Below, one piece after another: positions 33,249-44,576 of a stretch of DNA of 64,000 nucleotides (position 1 is its first letter; each line of letters begins with the position of its first letter). Below the pieces are notes generated by a model that was not told the DNA's origin, did no database searches, and saw only the letters and a list, made by a program, of their open reading frames with translations. The position numbers and the translations under genes are program-made. The DNA comes from Dactylonectria macrodidyma (taxonomy: Eukaryota; Ascomycota; Sordariomycetes; Hypocreales; Nectriaceae): contig JAGMUV010000006.1 of assembly GCA_020744425.1 (NCBI GenBank), positions 2,542,001 through 2,606,000 on the forward strand, read 5' to 3'.

Positions 33249-34729
33249 ATGAGCAGCTTGATCTCCCGAAGCCTGGCGCGGCGAGGGCTTCCGCGACGAT
33301 TGTGCCCTTCTATCTCTCGAATCTCGACAACGCTGCGGTCTCGCTACTCGACGCCACCAACTCGCACTCGCATCTTTTCTCATTCCTACTCATCAGAATC
33401 AATCTCATTTCCTCAATACGAAATTACCGAAGATGTGGAGATGCCAGAATACTACATCCCGGGTGGCTTCCACCCCGTCCAAATCGATGACCGACTTCAC
33501 ACGCGATACCGCATCGTAAACAAGCTTGGTTACGGTTCATCTTCTACCGTCTGGCTCGCCCTTGACGAACAGACATCAAAGTATGTTGCCATCAAAGTTG
33601 GCACCGCTGGTGCAGGCAGGGAGGAGGAAGTCAATCTGTCTCGGCTTAGGACGGGGTTGGCTACTTGCAGCCATGCCACAGACAAGTTGTCGATGATAGA
33701 TGTGCCTCTTGATTCCTTTAGTCTCGACGGCCCCAATGGGCATCACGATTGTCTTGTCAAGGCCCCAGCACGATGCAGTCTGAGGGATGCGAGAGAGGCA
33801 TCCTGGAGTGGGCTGTTCCAGCCCGACGTTGCTCAGTCCCTGGCTGCTCAGCTTGCCGTGGCCGTTTCTCTTGTTCACTCACAGGGTTATGCCCATGGAG
33901 GTGTGTATTTCTCATCATCTACATCACTACTCTGATTGTCTAACTCATGCCTGCAGCCCTTCATCTCGGCAACCTTCTTCTTCAACTACCATTTTTTCTC
34001 GACAACCTCTCAGTGGAGCAGTTGTATGACAAGTTTGGGGCCCCAAAGCTTGACCCTCTCGTGCGTATTGACAAGAAACCAATCCTCCCAGGATCCGGAA
34101 TCCCTTCGCACGTGGTTCAGTCCATGTGGCTCGGCGTGAAAAGCAGCAAAGTCACCCTGAATGAGGCGAGACTATCGCTTGGCGATTTTGGCGCCGCCTT
34201 TCGCCCCTCAGACAAGTCCCCCTTTGAAGCATATATACATCGTTCGATTATACCCCCCGAGGCGGTGTTCGAGCCGACAACGCCTCCTTCTTTCGCTGCG
34301 GATATATGGAGCCTCGGTTGTATGATTTTCGAGTTGCTTTCCTGCCAGTCCCTCTTTGGAGGATGGCTCGCACCTCAGGATCACATCACGGCGGAACAGG
34401 TCCACTTGCTGGGAATCATGCCACCTGAATGGTGGAATAAGTGGGAGCAGCGACCCAAATGGTTTGACGAGTTTGGAAGACCACTCAGCAAAGAGGGTGA
34501 CATATGGAGGTGGGATAGGATCTTTGAGGAGTGTATACAGAAGATGAGGCAGGATCGTGGTATGCCCATTTCTAGTGAGGAGGAGAAAGTGGCACTGTTG
34601 GAGTTGCTGCAGTGGATGCTCGCATGGAGGCCGTCGGAGCGACCCAACGCAGAACAGGTGCTGGGAACGACCTGGATGAAGAAATGGGCTCTGCCAGCGT
34701 TTGAGGAGAGTCGGAAGACCTGGGAATGA
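33249..34729 (+). CDS. SRPK-like protein kinase fold with catalytic Asp replaced by Ala
   Basis: Exons 33249-33900 and 33957-34729 (474 residues). The kinase fold is well kept: glycine loop LGYGSSSTVWLA near residue 92, VAIK near 117, LGDFGAAF (DFG) near 293, PPE near 315, DIWSLGCMIFELL. The kinase insert and the WKWEQRP-like C-lobe are typical of the fungal SRPK expansion. The catalytic loop reads AHGALHLGNLLL, where active relatives have HGD or HTD. The Ala codon 218 is split by the intron (G/CC). The first 35 residues are Arg/Ser-rich with no acid and resemble a mitochondrial presequence. Probably a pseudokinase or poorly active enzyme. Confidence 0.8.
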
Positions 34730-37140
34730 ATTGACGAGTTGCAATGCCAACATGTACAATAGACTACATGGATACCGATTTTTGAAAGCAGGAGCTGCAA
34801 TGTGTGTGCCTGTTGAGTTTCCCAAAGTAATTAATAATCACGGCACAAAATAGCAGCTCACGTATGGTGTATAAATAGACTTAGACAGGAATCATGTTAG
34901 CTGCATGCCATATCTTTGTCGCTGCAACACCTAAAACCTCCCAAGGAATGCCATAATTGCGTCCATTCACAGCACAGTACTCTTGCCGATGATCAGTAAA
35001 GCCTGAAAGCAGTCCAAACAGAAAACGCTGTCGTGTAACATCGACAATCTCATAGTTTTACGGAGTATAGATGGGACGTGAGCCAGAACGAGACTGCTAG
35101 TTTGGTATATTGCTGGCCTACAGGGTACACTGAAGAGAACCCTGTCAGGCGGAAGTCAAGATATGCGATATTATTCAAAGCTAGTCTTATTGAAATACTA
35201 CAGTGCACTGTTGATGTTAAGATGGTCACAGACGAGCGAATGAGCGTTTTTTGCAGTGGATGCATTAGCTGTAGTCCCTGAAACGAGTCCACCTTCGTAT
35301 GGAGGCTGTGATAGCAACGGAATATATTTCGGAAAGATATAGATACAACAATTGGCGCCATTAATCTCTGGGATTCCATTACGCAAGGAATGCGTATCCA
35401 AGGAAATCATTAGTCGCGGTCTTTCAGACGCAATCTCGATCTTTTGAAATATTACTCGCTCTCCTTATTGCCAAAAGCGACCTTTTGCTGTAATCGACTT
35501 GCATTAGTCCCTGCGCCTCGTGGTTGCCATTAGTGTAAAGGGGCATCAAAGTGAAGGCGTTTCCATGCGGGCTGCCATGCGGATTGCCACCTGTAGCCGG
35601 ATCTCACTTATACCCGAGTCGGATGGCGCCATGGTGGCTTCAAACGCCGTCTTTTCCACCTGGTGGCTGGCTAGAAATGCCGCGTGAATATTGGATTCGG
35701 ATGACGGGCTGAGCTTGTCTAATCGGGTCTGGCGAGATGGCTGGCCCTCAGGGGAAGTATGCCACCATCAGCCATGGTGTGCTGCAGACGAGAGTGTTGA
35801 CTGAACTCAATTCGGGTAGTGGGATAATTCTAGGGATATGAATCTCTGACGGTATAATCTGCTTCTTTCCAAGGATAGACTGCTCATGTATTCCCAAAAG
35901 TATTGGATACAGATGGTGAGGGCAATGGTTTGGTAGTCGCATCAAGCTCGAGGGCATGACCCACCTGCCCCGGTCACCCGGGATCTGCGATTCTTGTAGG
36001 GCTGCAGTTAGGCGAGGTGCGGAACGAGACGAGTCCCACTCTGGCAGTGAGTCGCGGAAGAATTTCCACTTTGGATGTGCCTCTATCCTGGCAATCTTGG
36101 GTTGGGCACTAGTTACAGCTGAGCTGAGCGGGGAAGTCGGTGATCAGTCATGGTGCCTTGGAGCTCTTGATCTCTGATACAGAGTGCTAGTCAAGATTCT
36201 AGGACGCGTGGCGTGCAGCTGGCCTCGTGGGGCAAGTTTGTCGGATCTGAGATGCCGTGTAATCCTGGCTCGAGACGCTGAAGAAGTGTTGTGGCTGGAG
36301 GAGTGACAAGCCTTGAATGGTCTCGACTCTACTCGATTTATGCGGCTTATCTGTAGTATCATTGTACCCCAAACTAAGATAAACCAGTGGCAGCAATGAA
36401 ATATTTCAATTGTCTCGTGTGAGAGCAGATCACGGCATCCATGCTCCACACCTAGCCATTCCACCGCTGCATCAATTGATTCACTCGTCAGCCCTACTTG
36501 TAGAATAAACTTGCGAAAATGTGCCAAGACCCTGGGCCCAAAGCCACACCGCTGGGGAGCCCGAAGCAATCCACTAGAAAAGCTAGTGGGTGTGATCATG
36601 CCAGCGCGCAACCATCACGACGGCTAGGTTCGAGGCTTGATGAGTGATGTATGGCGTAAGCCATGATTCATGTGGCTGGATACGAGAACTGACTGTTATC
36701 TATTAACTAAGAGTGACGGTGGGTTACAAGTGCCCGAGGCCATGTGGACAAGATCCATGCGTAAGTGGTTTAGTGCATTGAGTCTAATGATTTCATCAAC
36801 ATCATCTCGGCCTACGAGCCTGGCAAGCTTGAGTTTACCGAGTCACAGGCATTTAGTTATTCATCAATCACTTGCATAAAATTAATACCTACTGTCGATA
36901 ATTAAGGATTGTGATTATGTTTTTGTAAGCCTGTTGGCTTGTATGTGACTATATATCCATCTCATAGGCTGACATCATGGCGTAACGAGCGTGTAAGTGC
37001 GTTCCAGTCCAACGCGCATCCCAAAGCGTTCCCTCCTATTATGTGCATCGTCGGTCGTATATATCCCTCAGAGTGAAGCACTGCTTGATCACTCCCTCCC
37101 GTGACATTCTTCGACTTGTCTGGCTTAGAGACGCTCTGGC
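34730..37140. other. 2.4 kb spacer without recognisable genes
   Basis: Short frames on both strands have no coherent families or intron structure. TACGGAGTAT-type palindromic words, common in decayed fungal repeats, occur near 35057. Nothing assigned. Confidence 0.4.
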
Positions 37141-37437
37141 TTAGAACCACGACTTGACCCAGTCGGAGGCACGCTTGTAGGCGCCGTAGCTGCCGTAGCC
37201 TCCGTAGTTGCCGTACTTGCTGCTCTTGCCGGTGCCCTTGGACGTGTATTTTCCGTATCCTCCGGCGGGAGGATTGTATTTCTTGTAGCCACCGGCCGGG
37301 GGCGGGTACTTGCCGTATCCGCCAGCGGGGGGTGGGTAGCTGCCGTATCCGGGCACCGGAGCAGGCTCGGCCTTGGGAGCAGGGGCGGCAAGCACGACCG
37401 GGGCAACAGCAGCGAGGGCGAGGAGGGACAGCTTCAT
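37141..37437 (-). CDS. small secreted Tyr/Gly/Pro-repeat protein with a Kex2 site
   Basis: 98 residues, intronless. A clear signal peptide (MKLSLLALAAVAPVVLA) is followed by three near-identical 10-residue units: PPPAGGYGKY, PPPAGGYKKY and NPPAGGYGKY. A Gly/Tyr/Lys tail contains a KR dibasic site 9 residues before the end, which Kex2 would cut to release ASDWVKSWF. No known domain. It could be a cell-wall or adhesive protein. The Tyr-containing repeats, Kex2-type sites and a divergent UstYa-type oxidase 1.6 kb away also make it a candidate ribosomal-peptide precursor. That role is inference; the repeats lack the regular KR spacers of ustiloxin precursors. Confidence 0.75.
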   Translation of the reverse strand: MKLSLLALAAVAPVVLAAPAPKAEPAPVPGYGSYPPPAGGYGKYPPPAGGYKKYNPPAGGYGKYTSKGTGKSSKYGNYGGYGSYGAYKRASDWVKSWF

Positions 37438-39017
37438 GTTTATAGAAGGTTGATGCAGTTCAATGGGCTTGTAAGTGGCAAAGCGTGAGGGTTGGAGACG
37501 TTGAGATGAGATTGGATGAAGTTGATGATCTGAGTGATGGAGAGCAAGAAGAAATCTCGGAAACAGAGGGGGAATGCGTCAGATTTAACATGAAATCGCC
37601 AATGCCGTCATGCTGAGGGAGCTCAAGCAACTCCGTTGTTGCCATTGCCATCAAACCAAAGCTCATCCGCACCTTGATTCGTACGCTTTGGTCTTCGGCA
37701 CGTCTCCCGTTTGCTGTGGTTCAGAGCTAACCCCTTCGCGATCAAGCTCCAATGCGGTCAAGTTCAATGTGAAGCCCCTGCCAAAGACTAATTACCTCCA
37801 AGATAGCTGGGTTGGGCAGTCGTTCTAGGCCAAGTGAGAAAACGTCGTTTCTGCCCGGTGCGACGCCATCGCCATCCGGGATGCCCGGGCTAGAGCGACA
37901 CCGCAGTTTAGCTCGCCGTCTCCCAATTGGGTCGAGACATAGCCTCTGCTCTGCCATGTCTCGCGGAGGCATTGATCCAGTGCAGAGTCAATTAAGCTGT
38001 GAATTTCCTCTTCCAGGCGGCCAACCTTTTGATTGCCATCCTAGACGGCTGCCAGCTTGGACAAGTTGTTTGTTTGCTCGGCAGAATCATGAGCAACGAT
38101 TGGAATGCTAAGATCCAATCCGACGATGGTCTTTGACTGAGAGCAATTGCCCCGCGCAAATCCGAAGCTACGGATAAGCCCTGCATGAAGATCTGCTTTG
38201 CTGGCGCCAATCGAGGACCTGCTGACGATGCTGTTGCTGCTTGGCAAACTGTCGCCATGGCCTAATCGTGGAGCATTTGCCCTGTGTGATCAAAGCTCAA
38301 CCCAGACAATAGCTTGGCTTACAAAGGCGTCCTTTGCGAAAAAGCTCCCCACGCTGGCTTTGGTCCCATGGTGTATCTCTCTCTGCATGTTCTCGACAGG
38401 GCCTAGTGCTCGATCTAACCGGGAGCGATCAGTCCTAACTCTGATGTAGCGCCACGAGCTGAAAAGCACGTTTGGGGAGCTAATTCCTTCAGCCTTACCG
38501 CGTAGTAACTAGCCGCCGGCTGTGGTCGCCGAGGTGCAGGCGCCGCAACTGGCGTGATGTCTGCCATCTCGAGCATCACTCTGGCCCGCCTCTGAGACCG
38601 AGGCGGACGCCATTGGTGCCCGCTCCCACTTGGTATCGGCGACCAAACGTTTAGCTTCAACTCTCAAGGTTCAGCTCATCGTGTCTTTCCTTGCTTTGGG
38701 GCAAACTATCGAAAGCCTCGAACTGATTCCGTGCTAACCGATGACGATGGCCTCGTCCTTTCGTCCAGTCCTCGGATCGGGATTGTGCCGAGACCGTCCG
38801 AGCGACCGGAAGCAGTGGGGGAAGGGAGAGTCGTGGAGCTCCCATCTCTGAAGCTGTCGGTGTCTTTGAGCTCTGTGTCTATGGCTTGGTCTTGGTGTAA
38901 ACCTTTGCAAGTGGTCAGCTTTCGTCCATCTATGCCGTGTCGTGCCCTATTACAACCACCTTCTTTACACCTCAACACCATTGTGAATCTATGTACATAC
39001 CCTCTACACACATCACG
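37438..39017. promoter_or_regulatory. divergent spacer between repeat-protein and UstYa-like genes
   Basis: 1.58 kb between two divergent genes. No third gene could be supported; short frames lack homology and introns. It presumably contains both promoters. Confidence 0.4.
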
Positions 39018-40115
39018 ATGCATCAAAAAGAAGAGGAAGAGACTCCCTTGAACGAAGATACCTATCGCGGCAGCGACTCAGAAGACAGTGATCCGTACGA
39101 CTATGTCCCAACCAGGCGACCAAGTCGATGGCGCAATTACGTCGGTCGGACCGTGGGCTTACTTGCCATCATCCTCGTCTCTGGCTTCTCTGGGGCGTGG
39201 ATCTCTTTTGCGTTTCTGAACCTCGACCAGAATTGTGCATTGCACACGACGCAATGGTGTAAGTTGACAGGACGCCGAGGCGGACATTTTCTGACGTGAA
39301 CAGCTCCCCTCCTTGACGACGTGGAAATCAAGTACGAATGGAAGACATTCGACGGTAATTTCATGGAAGAAAACATATACCGTCAAAATGCATCTAAAAA
39401 GGTCGATGCTGCCTGGGAGGCCTTGGGAGTCGACTGTATGTGCCCTTTCTGTGCGCGTGGACCAACCAAGCTGACCATCTAGACCGAGCGGGTATAATCT
39501 CGTACGAAGACGGCCTCGCGAGCGGATTGGACGATTCGTTTGTCCAGCGAAGCGAAAAATACGGCGGTGGTTTCCTTGTCAATGTCGAAGGCATGCATCA
39601 CCTCCACTGCCTGGTAGGTGCCGAAACCCTGTTTCACGGGCGCAGTCGACTAACATCTGTAGAACCTGGTGAGAAAGTCGCTGTACTTTAATTACGAACA
39701 TTACAAGGAAATGGGGACGCACGCATTTGAGAACCATGGCATCATCTTCCAGCGGCACGTCAGTAAGTAATTTACCCATGTGACTGTTCAAAGTCTCTTG
39801 ACTAATAGCGACAGCCCACTGCCTCGACACGATCCGTCAAGTGCTTATGTGCAACGTCGACACGGCGGTCCTCGGCCAAGTCTGGGCCAACCCGGACGAT
39901 CCCCTCGCCTTCCCAGATTTTAACACGCGGCACATGTGCAAAAACTACGATGCCGTGCGGATTTGGTCGGAGAGGCTTCAGGTGAGAAATCCCCGTGTCT
40001 ACTGACCGGCAAACGAGATGCTAACCGATGTATCTAGGAGGTTCCGAACGAGGAGCTACCCGTCGATTACCTGGCGATTCCGAAGCCCGAGCACGTTCTT
40101 CCCAACGTTCCGTGA
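39018..40115 (+). CDS. UstYa-type (DUF3328) oxidase
   Basis: Six exons: 39018-39258, 39304-39435, 39483-39613, 39663-39762, 39815-39981 and 40038-40115 (282 residues). A Glu/Asp-rich cytosolic N-terminus is followed by one membrane helix (about 45-66). The two HXXHC motifs that define the family are both present: HHLHC near residue 162 and HVTHC near 199, the second completed by splicing. UstYa proteins are copper- or metal-dependent oxidases that cyclise or chlorinate peptide side chains, in ustiloxin and cyclochlorotine among others. Many fungal copies have no known product. A second in-frame ATG at 38991 would add nine residues. The nearest neighbour is the divergent Tyr-repeat secreted protein. 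Confidence 0.9.
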
Positions 40116-41647
40116 GATCGATAGAGCCTCAAGGTGGGAAATGCGCATTATCCACTCTCTCATCCTACTGTAATATACCTGTAAAGGCGGTTTCGGGGGC
40201 CGACCGGGAGTGCCCGGGAGTGGGGCCGCACTTGATGTAAATAGCGGCATGGAACATGGAGCAAGGAGGCAAGTCGATTGCGTATAGGGCCTGGCTTGAT
40301 GTTAGGTTGACTACTGAGGCATCGATATGGCCCTGATAAATACATCATAATTAATTACAGCCCTGTGAGTATATAGGCTCAACAAACATCGTCCTCGTCC
40401 TCCTCGTCCTCTTCGTCTTCGCCAAATCGATCCACAATTAGCCACCTATTTGGCGCCGACGCCTCGCTCGATCCTCCCGCCCAGTCGCCCGGCAGCTCGG
40501 GATCCCTATATATAGGCTACAGCAAGCCAAAGTTTCTAAATCCAGCACTCCCTGTTGTCGAGAAAATAACGCGCGCAGACCGATGGCTCTTCGCAAGCGC
40601 ATCGTTGGCGCACCGCCTCTTGAGGGGGGGTATATATAGTCGGCCAACGTCCAATTCGCAACAATCCACTTTCTTTCACCACCGCTCTTCTCTCGACTCC
40701 CCTCCCCCCCCCCCCTTGTGCTGCGATTTTCATTTCGCGTGGGCAAACTATCGCATGCTTTTTCCCTTATCGGCGCTACTCTGGGGAGCAGCAGACGCAG
40801 GAGACGGCACGGCGGCGTGTCTTGCAGCATGCATCGGGAGGAACCCTGCTCAAGCGCGCCACGTCGATTCAACCACGAATTTCTCCATGTCGCACCAGCC
40901 CAGCCTTTGCATTATGGATGGTGGTCAAGACTGAGGGTCAAGACTGAGGGTCAAGACTGAGGGTCGATACGCAGATTTTCCCGACAATCAGCAAGAAATA
41001 AAACGGTAGACTACGGAGAATAATCCCAAGCGTCTAGCATGTGCGACTTCTCCTAGTCGGCTGGTTTTCCGGATCGCCGTCTCTCCACCAGGTGACACCC
41101 CGCGCCAGCCACTGGAGGTTCGGGACCCGTACCACCCCAAGCTCGAAACCGCACGATTCCCAACAGTTTGACATATCACCAAAAAGGAGAGCGACAGGAA
41201 ATCCCCCGAGAAATTAAACCCAATCAGCGGTGGTCAATCTCGACGTTGCATCGGTGCGTGTAGCTCCAACCTCGTAAAAATGGTACCAATTATAGAGCCA
41301 AGAAGCTGCTGCTGTTCGGCAAGGTGACGTGGAGATAAATGCGGCGGCTGGGGTAGGTGGGCCCCAACCACGTAAACCACCCACATGGACCAACCTCTCC
41401 AAGTTCGCCTTTCCAGCCAACGACTTTTTCAAGACGATCCAACTTTTACTACATGGCGCATCTGCCAGTCTCTGCTTCCATCTTTCATTCCAATTCCATC
41501 ATTTTCATCCTCTTTTTTCCATTGCGATATTTGTCCCATTCCTAGCATTGGTTCACCGTGGAAAATCCCCCTGATTGCACGACGCCACTGCGGTTTCCCC
41601 CTACGACACTTGTCTCTCCCCCACTACATTCTTTCTCCTGAAATATC
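40116..41647. other. spacer with short tandem repeat
   Basis: No gene recognised. About three copies of GGTCAAGACTGAG lie in tandem at 40922-40962. The right part is a CT-rich leader for the downstream gene. Confidence 0.4.
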
Positions 41648-42751
41648 ATGACCCCTCAGCAACAAGCACAATTCATGAATCACGACGAGAGAGGCCCTCG
41701 CAGCTCCCGCGAGGCTCGCCAGGCTGCCCGAGCGGCCAAGAACGGCAACTCGCACTATAGACGCGCACATTCTCCCGATCTCGACGATTTTGCTTTTAGC
41801 GGTGGTGACGAGCCTCGCTCCCCGACCTCGGACATTGCGCTGCACGACGCCATTCTAGCACAAGCACAGCATCAGGTACGTAGCCGGTTTTCCCCGTTTA
41901 CCCCTCGTTGGGTATCTATCTTTGCATCTATATTTGTTCATCTCTAACGCCTCCCCCTACAGCAACGAGTCGTTCCCGTCGGTCAGCAACTCTCTCGCAA
42001 TTCGGTCCAACGCAAACCCCCTGGTGGCGGCAACGGTCCTCCCAACGGTCCTCCCAACGGTCCTCCCAACGGTCCTCCCAACGGTCAAGGACCTCCCAAG
42101 TCGCAGCCTCCATCATACTCAGGACCAGAAGACGGTCCCCAGAACCAAAACGGTCAACCACGACAGGGCCATTACCGACGCAACACAGGACAACCCGTAC
42201 GCCGTCCCTCGGCCTCTGACGGTCCGCCTCCTCTTGGGCCAGAACACCCCGATCCTCACATGTCTCCTCCTCGCTCAGCTCCAAACGGCAGACGGGGCCA
42301 GTTGATGGCCGAGGCGCAGCAGAGACTCCCTCACTCGCCTGGAGGCTTGTCCGCCGAGGGCAACTCCATCAACCGCCTCAACAGCCCAAGCGTTATGAAG
42401 AGCGTGCTGCAGCCGTTGGAGCAAAAGATCAACGAGTACGACAACCTCATGCAGGAGGCACAGGCACAGATGCACCAACTCGACGAGGAGCTCCGCATCA
42501 TGCAAGACCGGAGGATGCAGGCCGAGGAGCGCTACCTCGAAGCCAAGTCGAAGCATGACGAGTACGAACGCCAGCACGAGGGAGTCGGTCGTGCCCTACG
42601 CGGCGAGCCGGAGAGGCAGTTGTCTCCTGAGCCGATGCCGCTGCCGCGCATGGAGCGCATCGACAGCTACGACGACCGACCCGTGAGCAACCAGAGCTCA
42701 CAGAAGATGAAAGGCCGGTCCAGGCTCCGCCTGAGCCTCTTCAAGAACTGA
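41648..42751 (+). CDS. coiled-coil protein of unknown function with NGPP repeats
   Basis: Exons 41648-41875 and 41963-42751 (338 residues). The N-terminus is basic and Arg/Ala-rich. A disordered middle holds four NGPP units, encoded by a 12-bp tandem repeat near 42035-42082. Residues about 245-300 form a strongly charged heptad coiled coil (LEQKINEYDNLMQEAQAQMHQ and onward), followed by an SRLRLSLFK basic tail. Cytoplasmic or nuclear; no family recognised. The intron has GTACGT and CTACAG and keeps phase. Confidence 0.75.
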
Positions 42752-43147
42752 CTATCTTTGTGCGGGGGGAGACCCGGTGATTGACGGGCTAATGTATAAT
42801 GACTCAAGGTCTCCGGGCCAAGGAAACCACGTGTAGTGATATAGAACCTTGTGGGCAGAACAAAATATGGGCTTGGCTTTACGTTGGGAAGAAAAATGGG
42901 AGGCACGGTGGTCAGTTTGTCGGCGCAACAACTTGCATGTCTTGGTTAGATTGACGATAACATAATTGGGACCATTTACGAATGCAAAACGATTGAATTT
43001 GTCTACTTGGTGTTTGTTGAAAGCACCGCCGAGCTCGGGACTAAGGAAAGAGTGCACGTCAACTCGAGGACATCTCGAAAGATGGATGGCCAAGTTGGAG
43101 GTGTCTCAACCTCCAGACTCGCTAGCCATGCGTTACCCTCGTTGCCT
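42752..43147. other. convergent intergenic region
   Basis: 3' ends of the coiled-coil gene and THI5. Nothing else seen. Confidence 0.4.
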
Positions 43148-44342
43148 CTAGGCTTGAACCTCTCCAGCCGTCAGCCTCTGGAAGCCACCCGAGGCAGCAA
43201 CCTCCTTCTGCAGCTTGGCGATGCGCTTCTGGTCGCCGACAGGGTCGTTGGACTCGGGCTCCAGCACCCACTCGAGGTACTCGTTAGAGTAGTTAGGCGC
43301 AAACGAAGCGTCCAGAACGCCGAGGCGCTTGCCGTACTTGGTGACCTTGTCCCAGTCGCGGCGGACGTTCTTGAGGTCCTTGGAGAAGTAGGCGAAGCTG
43401 CGCTCGAAGATCTTGCGGTTCAAGTCGGTACCCATGACGGGCTTGAAGGCGACGTACTCGGCCCAGGCCTGCTCGGGCTCGGCAAGGACAAAGTCGGTGG
43501 CTCGCTTGACGGCGCGCATAAAAGCGCGCGTCTCCTGGGGGTGCTCGCGGAGGAAAGTCTCGTTGCCAATGTACAGGATGGTGCAGAAGCAGCAGCATCC
43601 GAGCTCGGCCAGCTCGTCGATGCGCAGCATCTGGACGTCCGACTTGGGACGGCCCTGAGCGGCGAGCCACTCCTCGAGCTCGACCATCTGGACGTTCTCG
43701 AGGCCGATGCCGGCGTCGATCTCGCCGGTGGTGATGGCCCGCGACACGTTCATGCCGCACCGGACGGCCGTGTAGTCGTCGGGCGTCATGCCGTAGTGCG
43801 ACGTCAGCTCGTCGATCTGGATCTTGCCGAACTCGCCCACGTAGCCGATGCGCTTGCCTTTGAGCGTGCGGAAGTCGGTCGTGATGCCCGACGACTTGAG
43901 GTAGACGACGCCCGTAAAGGGCTCGTCCAGCAGGCTTCCGATGGAGAGCACGGGAAAGTCTCGAGCCTTGGCCTGTTTCACGTTAGTGGCTGGACGTCAA
44001 TGATGGAGAAGATGAGAGGGGTGAATCTTACCGCGAGGGTGTGGATCATGGCCTTGAAACCAAGGTCAACTTTGCCGGTTCCAATGATTTCAGTGACATC
44101 CTACACTTATTAGTATCCTCACTCTCTAATGTAACTCGGAACACGTACACGGGGGTCATTGGGCTCAAGCAGAGCGACTTTGATTCCTTCTTCCTTAAAG
44201 TATCCCTTGGACTGGGCCAGGTACAGCGGGGCGTGGTAAGGCGTCGCGTGCCTATCAAGGCGTCAATACTTATTCACAATGCTAGCTATCACTGTTATCT
44301 CCCATACCAGTTGGTGAGGAAGGTGATCTTGTCAGTCGACAT
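43148..44342 (-). CDS. THI5: HMP-P synthase of thiamine biosynthesis (THI5/NMT1)
   Basis: Exons on the minus strand: 44342-44308, 44251-44149, 44100-44032 and 43972-43148 (343 residues). It makes the pyrimidine half of thiamine (HMP-P) from PLP and its own His66, a single-turnover suicide enzyme. Lys62 and His66 fall exactly at these numbers in [10 protein letters not shown], and CCCFC, the iron-binding motif, is at about 194-198. Start [12 protein letters not shown] and the [18 protein letters not shown] block match Thi5/Nmt1 of other fungi. The 5' leader contains an intron with a TPP riboswitch. Length is that of yeast Thi5 (340). Confidence 0.97.
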
Positions 44343-44366
44343 GTTGACGGATCAAGCGAAATGCTA

Positions 44367-44576
44367 CTATGGTTAGTCTGCCAACCACACGAGGCAAAAG
44401 GGGGGAAGCAAAGAAGCATGTCCTTTCGCTGGTATTATCCAGATCAAGTTCGCCGGTATTTCTCAGATCAACTCAGCTCTGCCTGTCTTCCAACGTGTCG
44501 GGATTGACATCCCTTGACGAAGGAGGAACAGGCAAAGCACGAGTCGAACACCCGGATGCGTTCTTTTAAACGTTAC
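44367..44576 (-). other. 5' UTR intron of THI5 carrying the riboswitch
   Basis: Donor AAG/GTAACG lies just upstream of the aptamer. Branch ACTAAC and acceptor CATAG lie between the aptamer and the ATG (24 nt before it). This is the Neurospora NMT1 layout. An alternative acceptor TAG lies 3 nt further on. Confidence 0.75.
44416..44559 (-). promoter_or_regulatory. TPP riboswitch in the THI5 leader
   Basis: The minus strand has the 5' arm GCATCCGGG, the pyrimidine-sensor helix around CTGAGAAATACC, and the pyrophosphate-sensor arm with TGATCTGGATAATACCAGCG. It closes with AAAGGACATGC, which pairs with the start. About 144 nt, with an extended P3 loop as in fungal NMT1 leaders. TPP binding in Neurospora NMT1 changes splice-site choice so that upstream ORFs block THI5 translation. 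Confidence 0.95.

Noticed and set aside
35620..35640. ATGGCGCCAT palindrome fitting the CYS3 consensus
   Set aside because: Lies in a spacer with no sulfur gene nearby; taken as a chance match.
40922..40962. GGTCAAGACTGAG tandem as a CRISPR-like or regulatory array
   Set aside because: Three directly adjacent copies without spacers: a simple tandem duplication.
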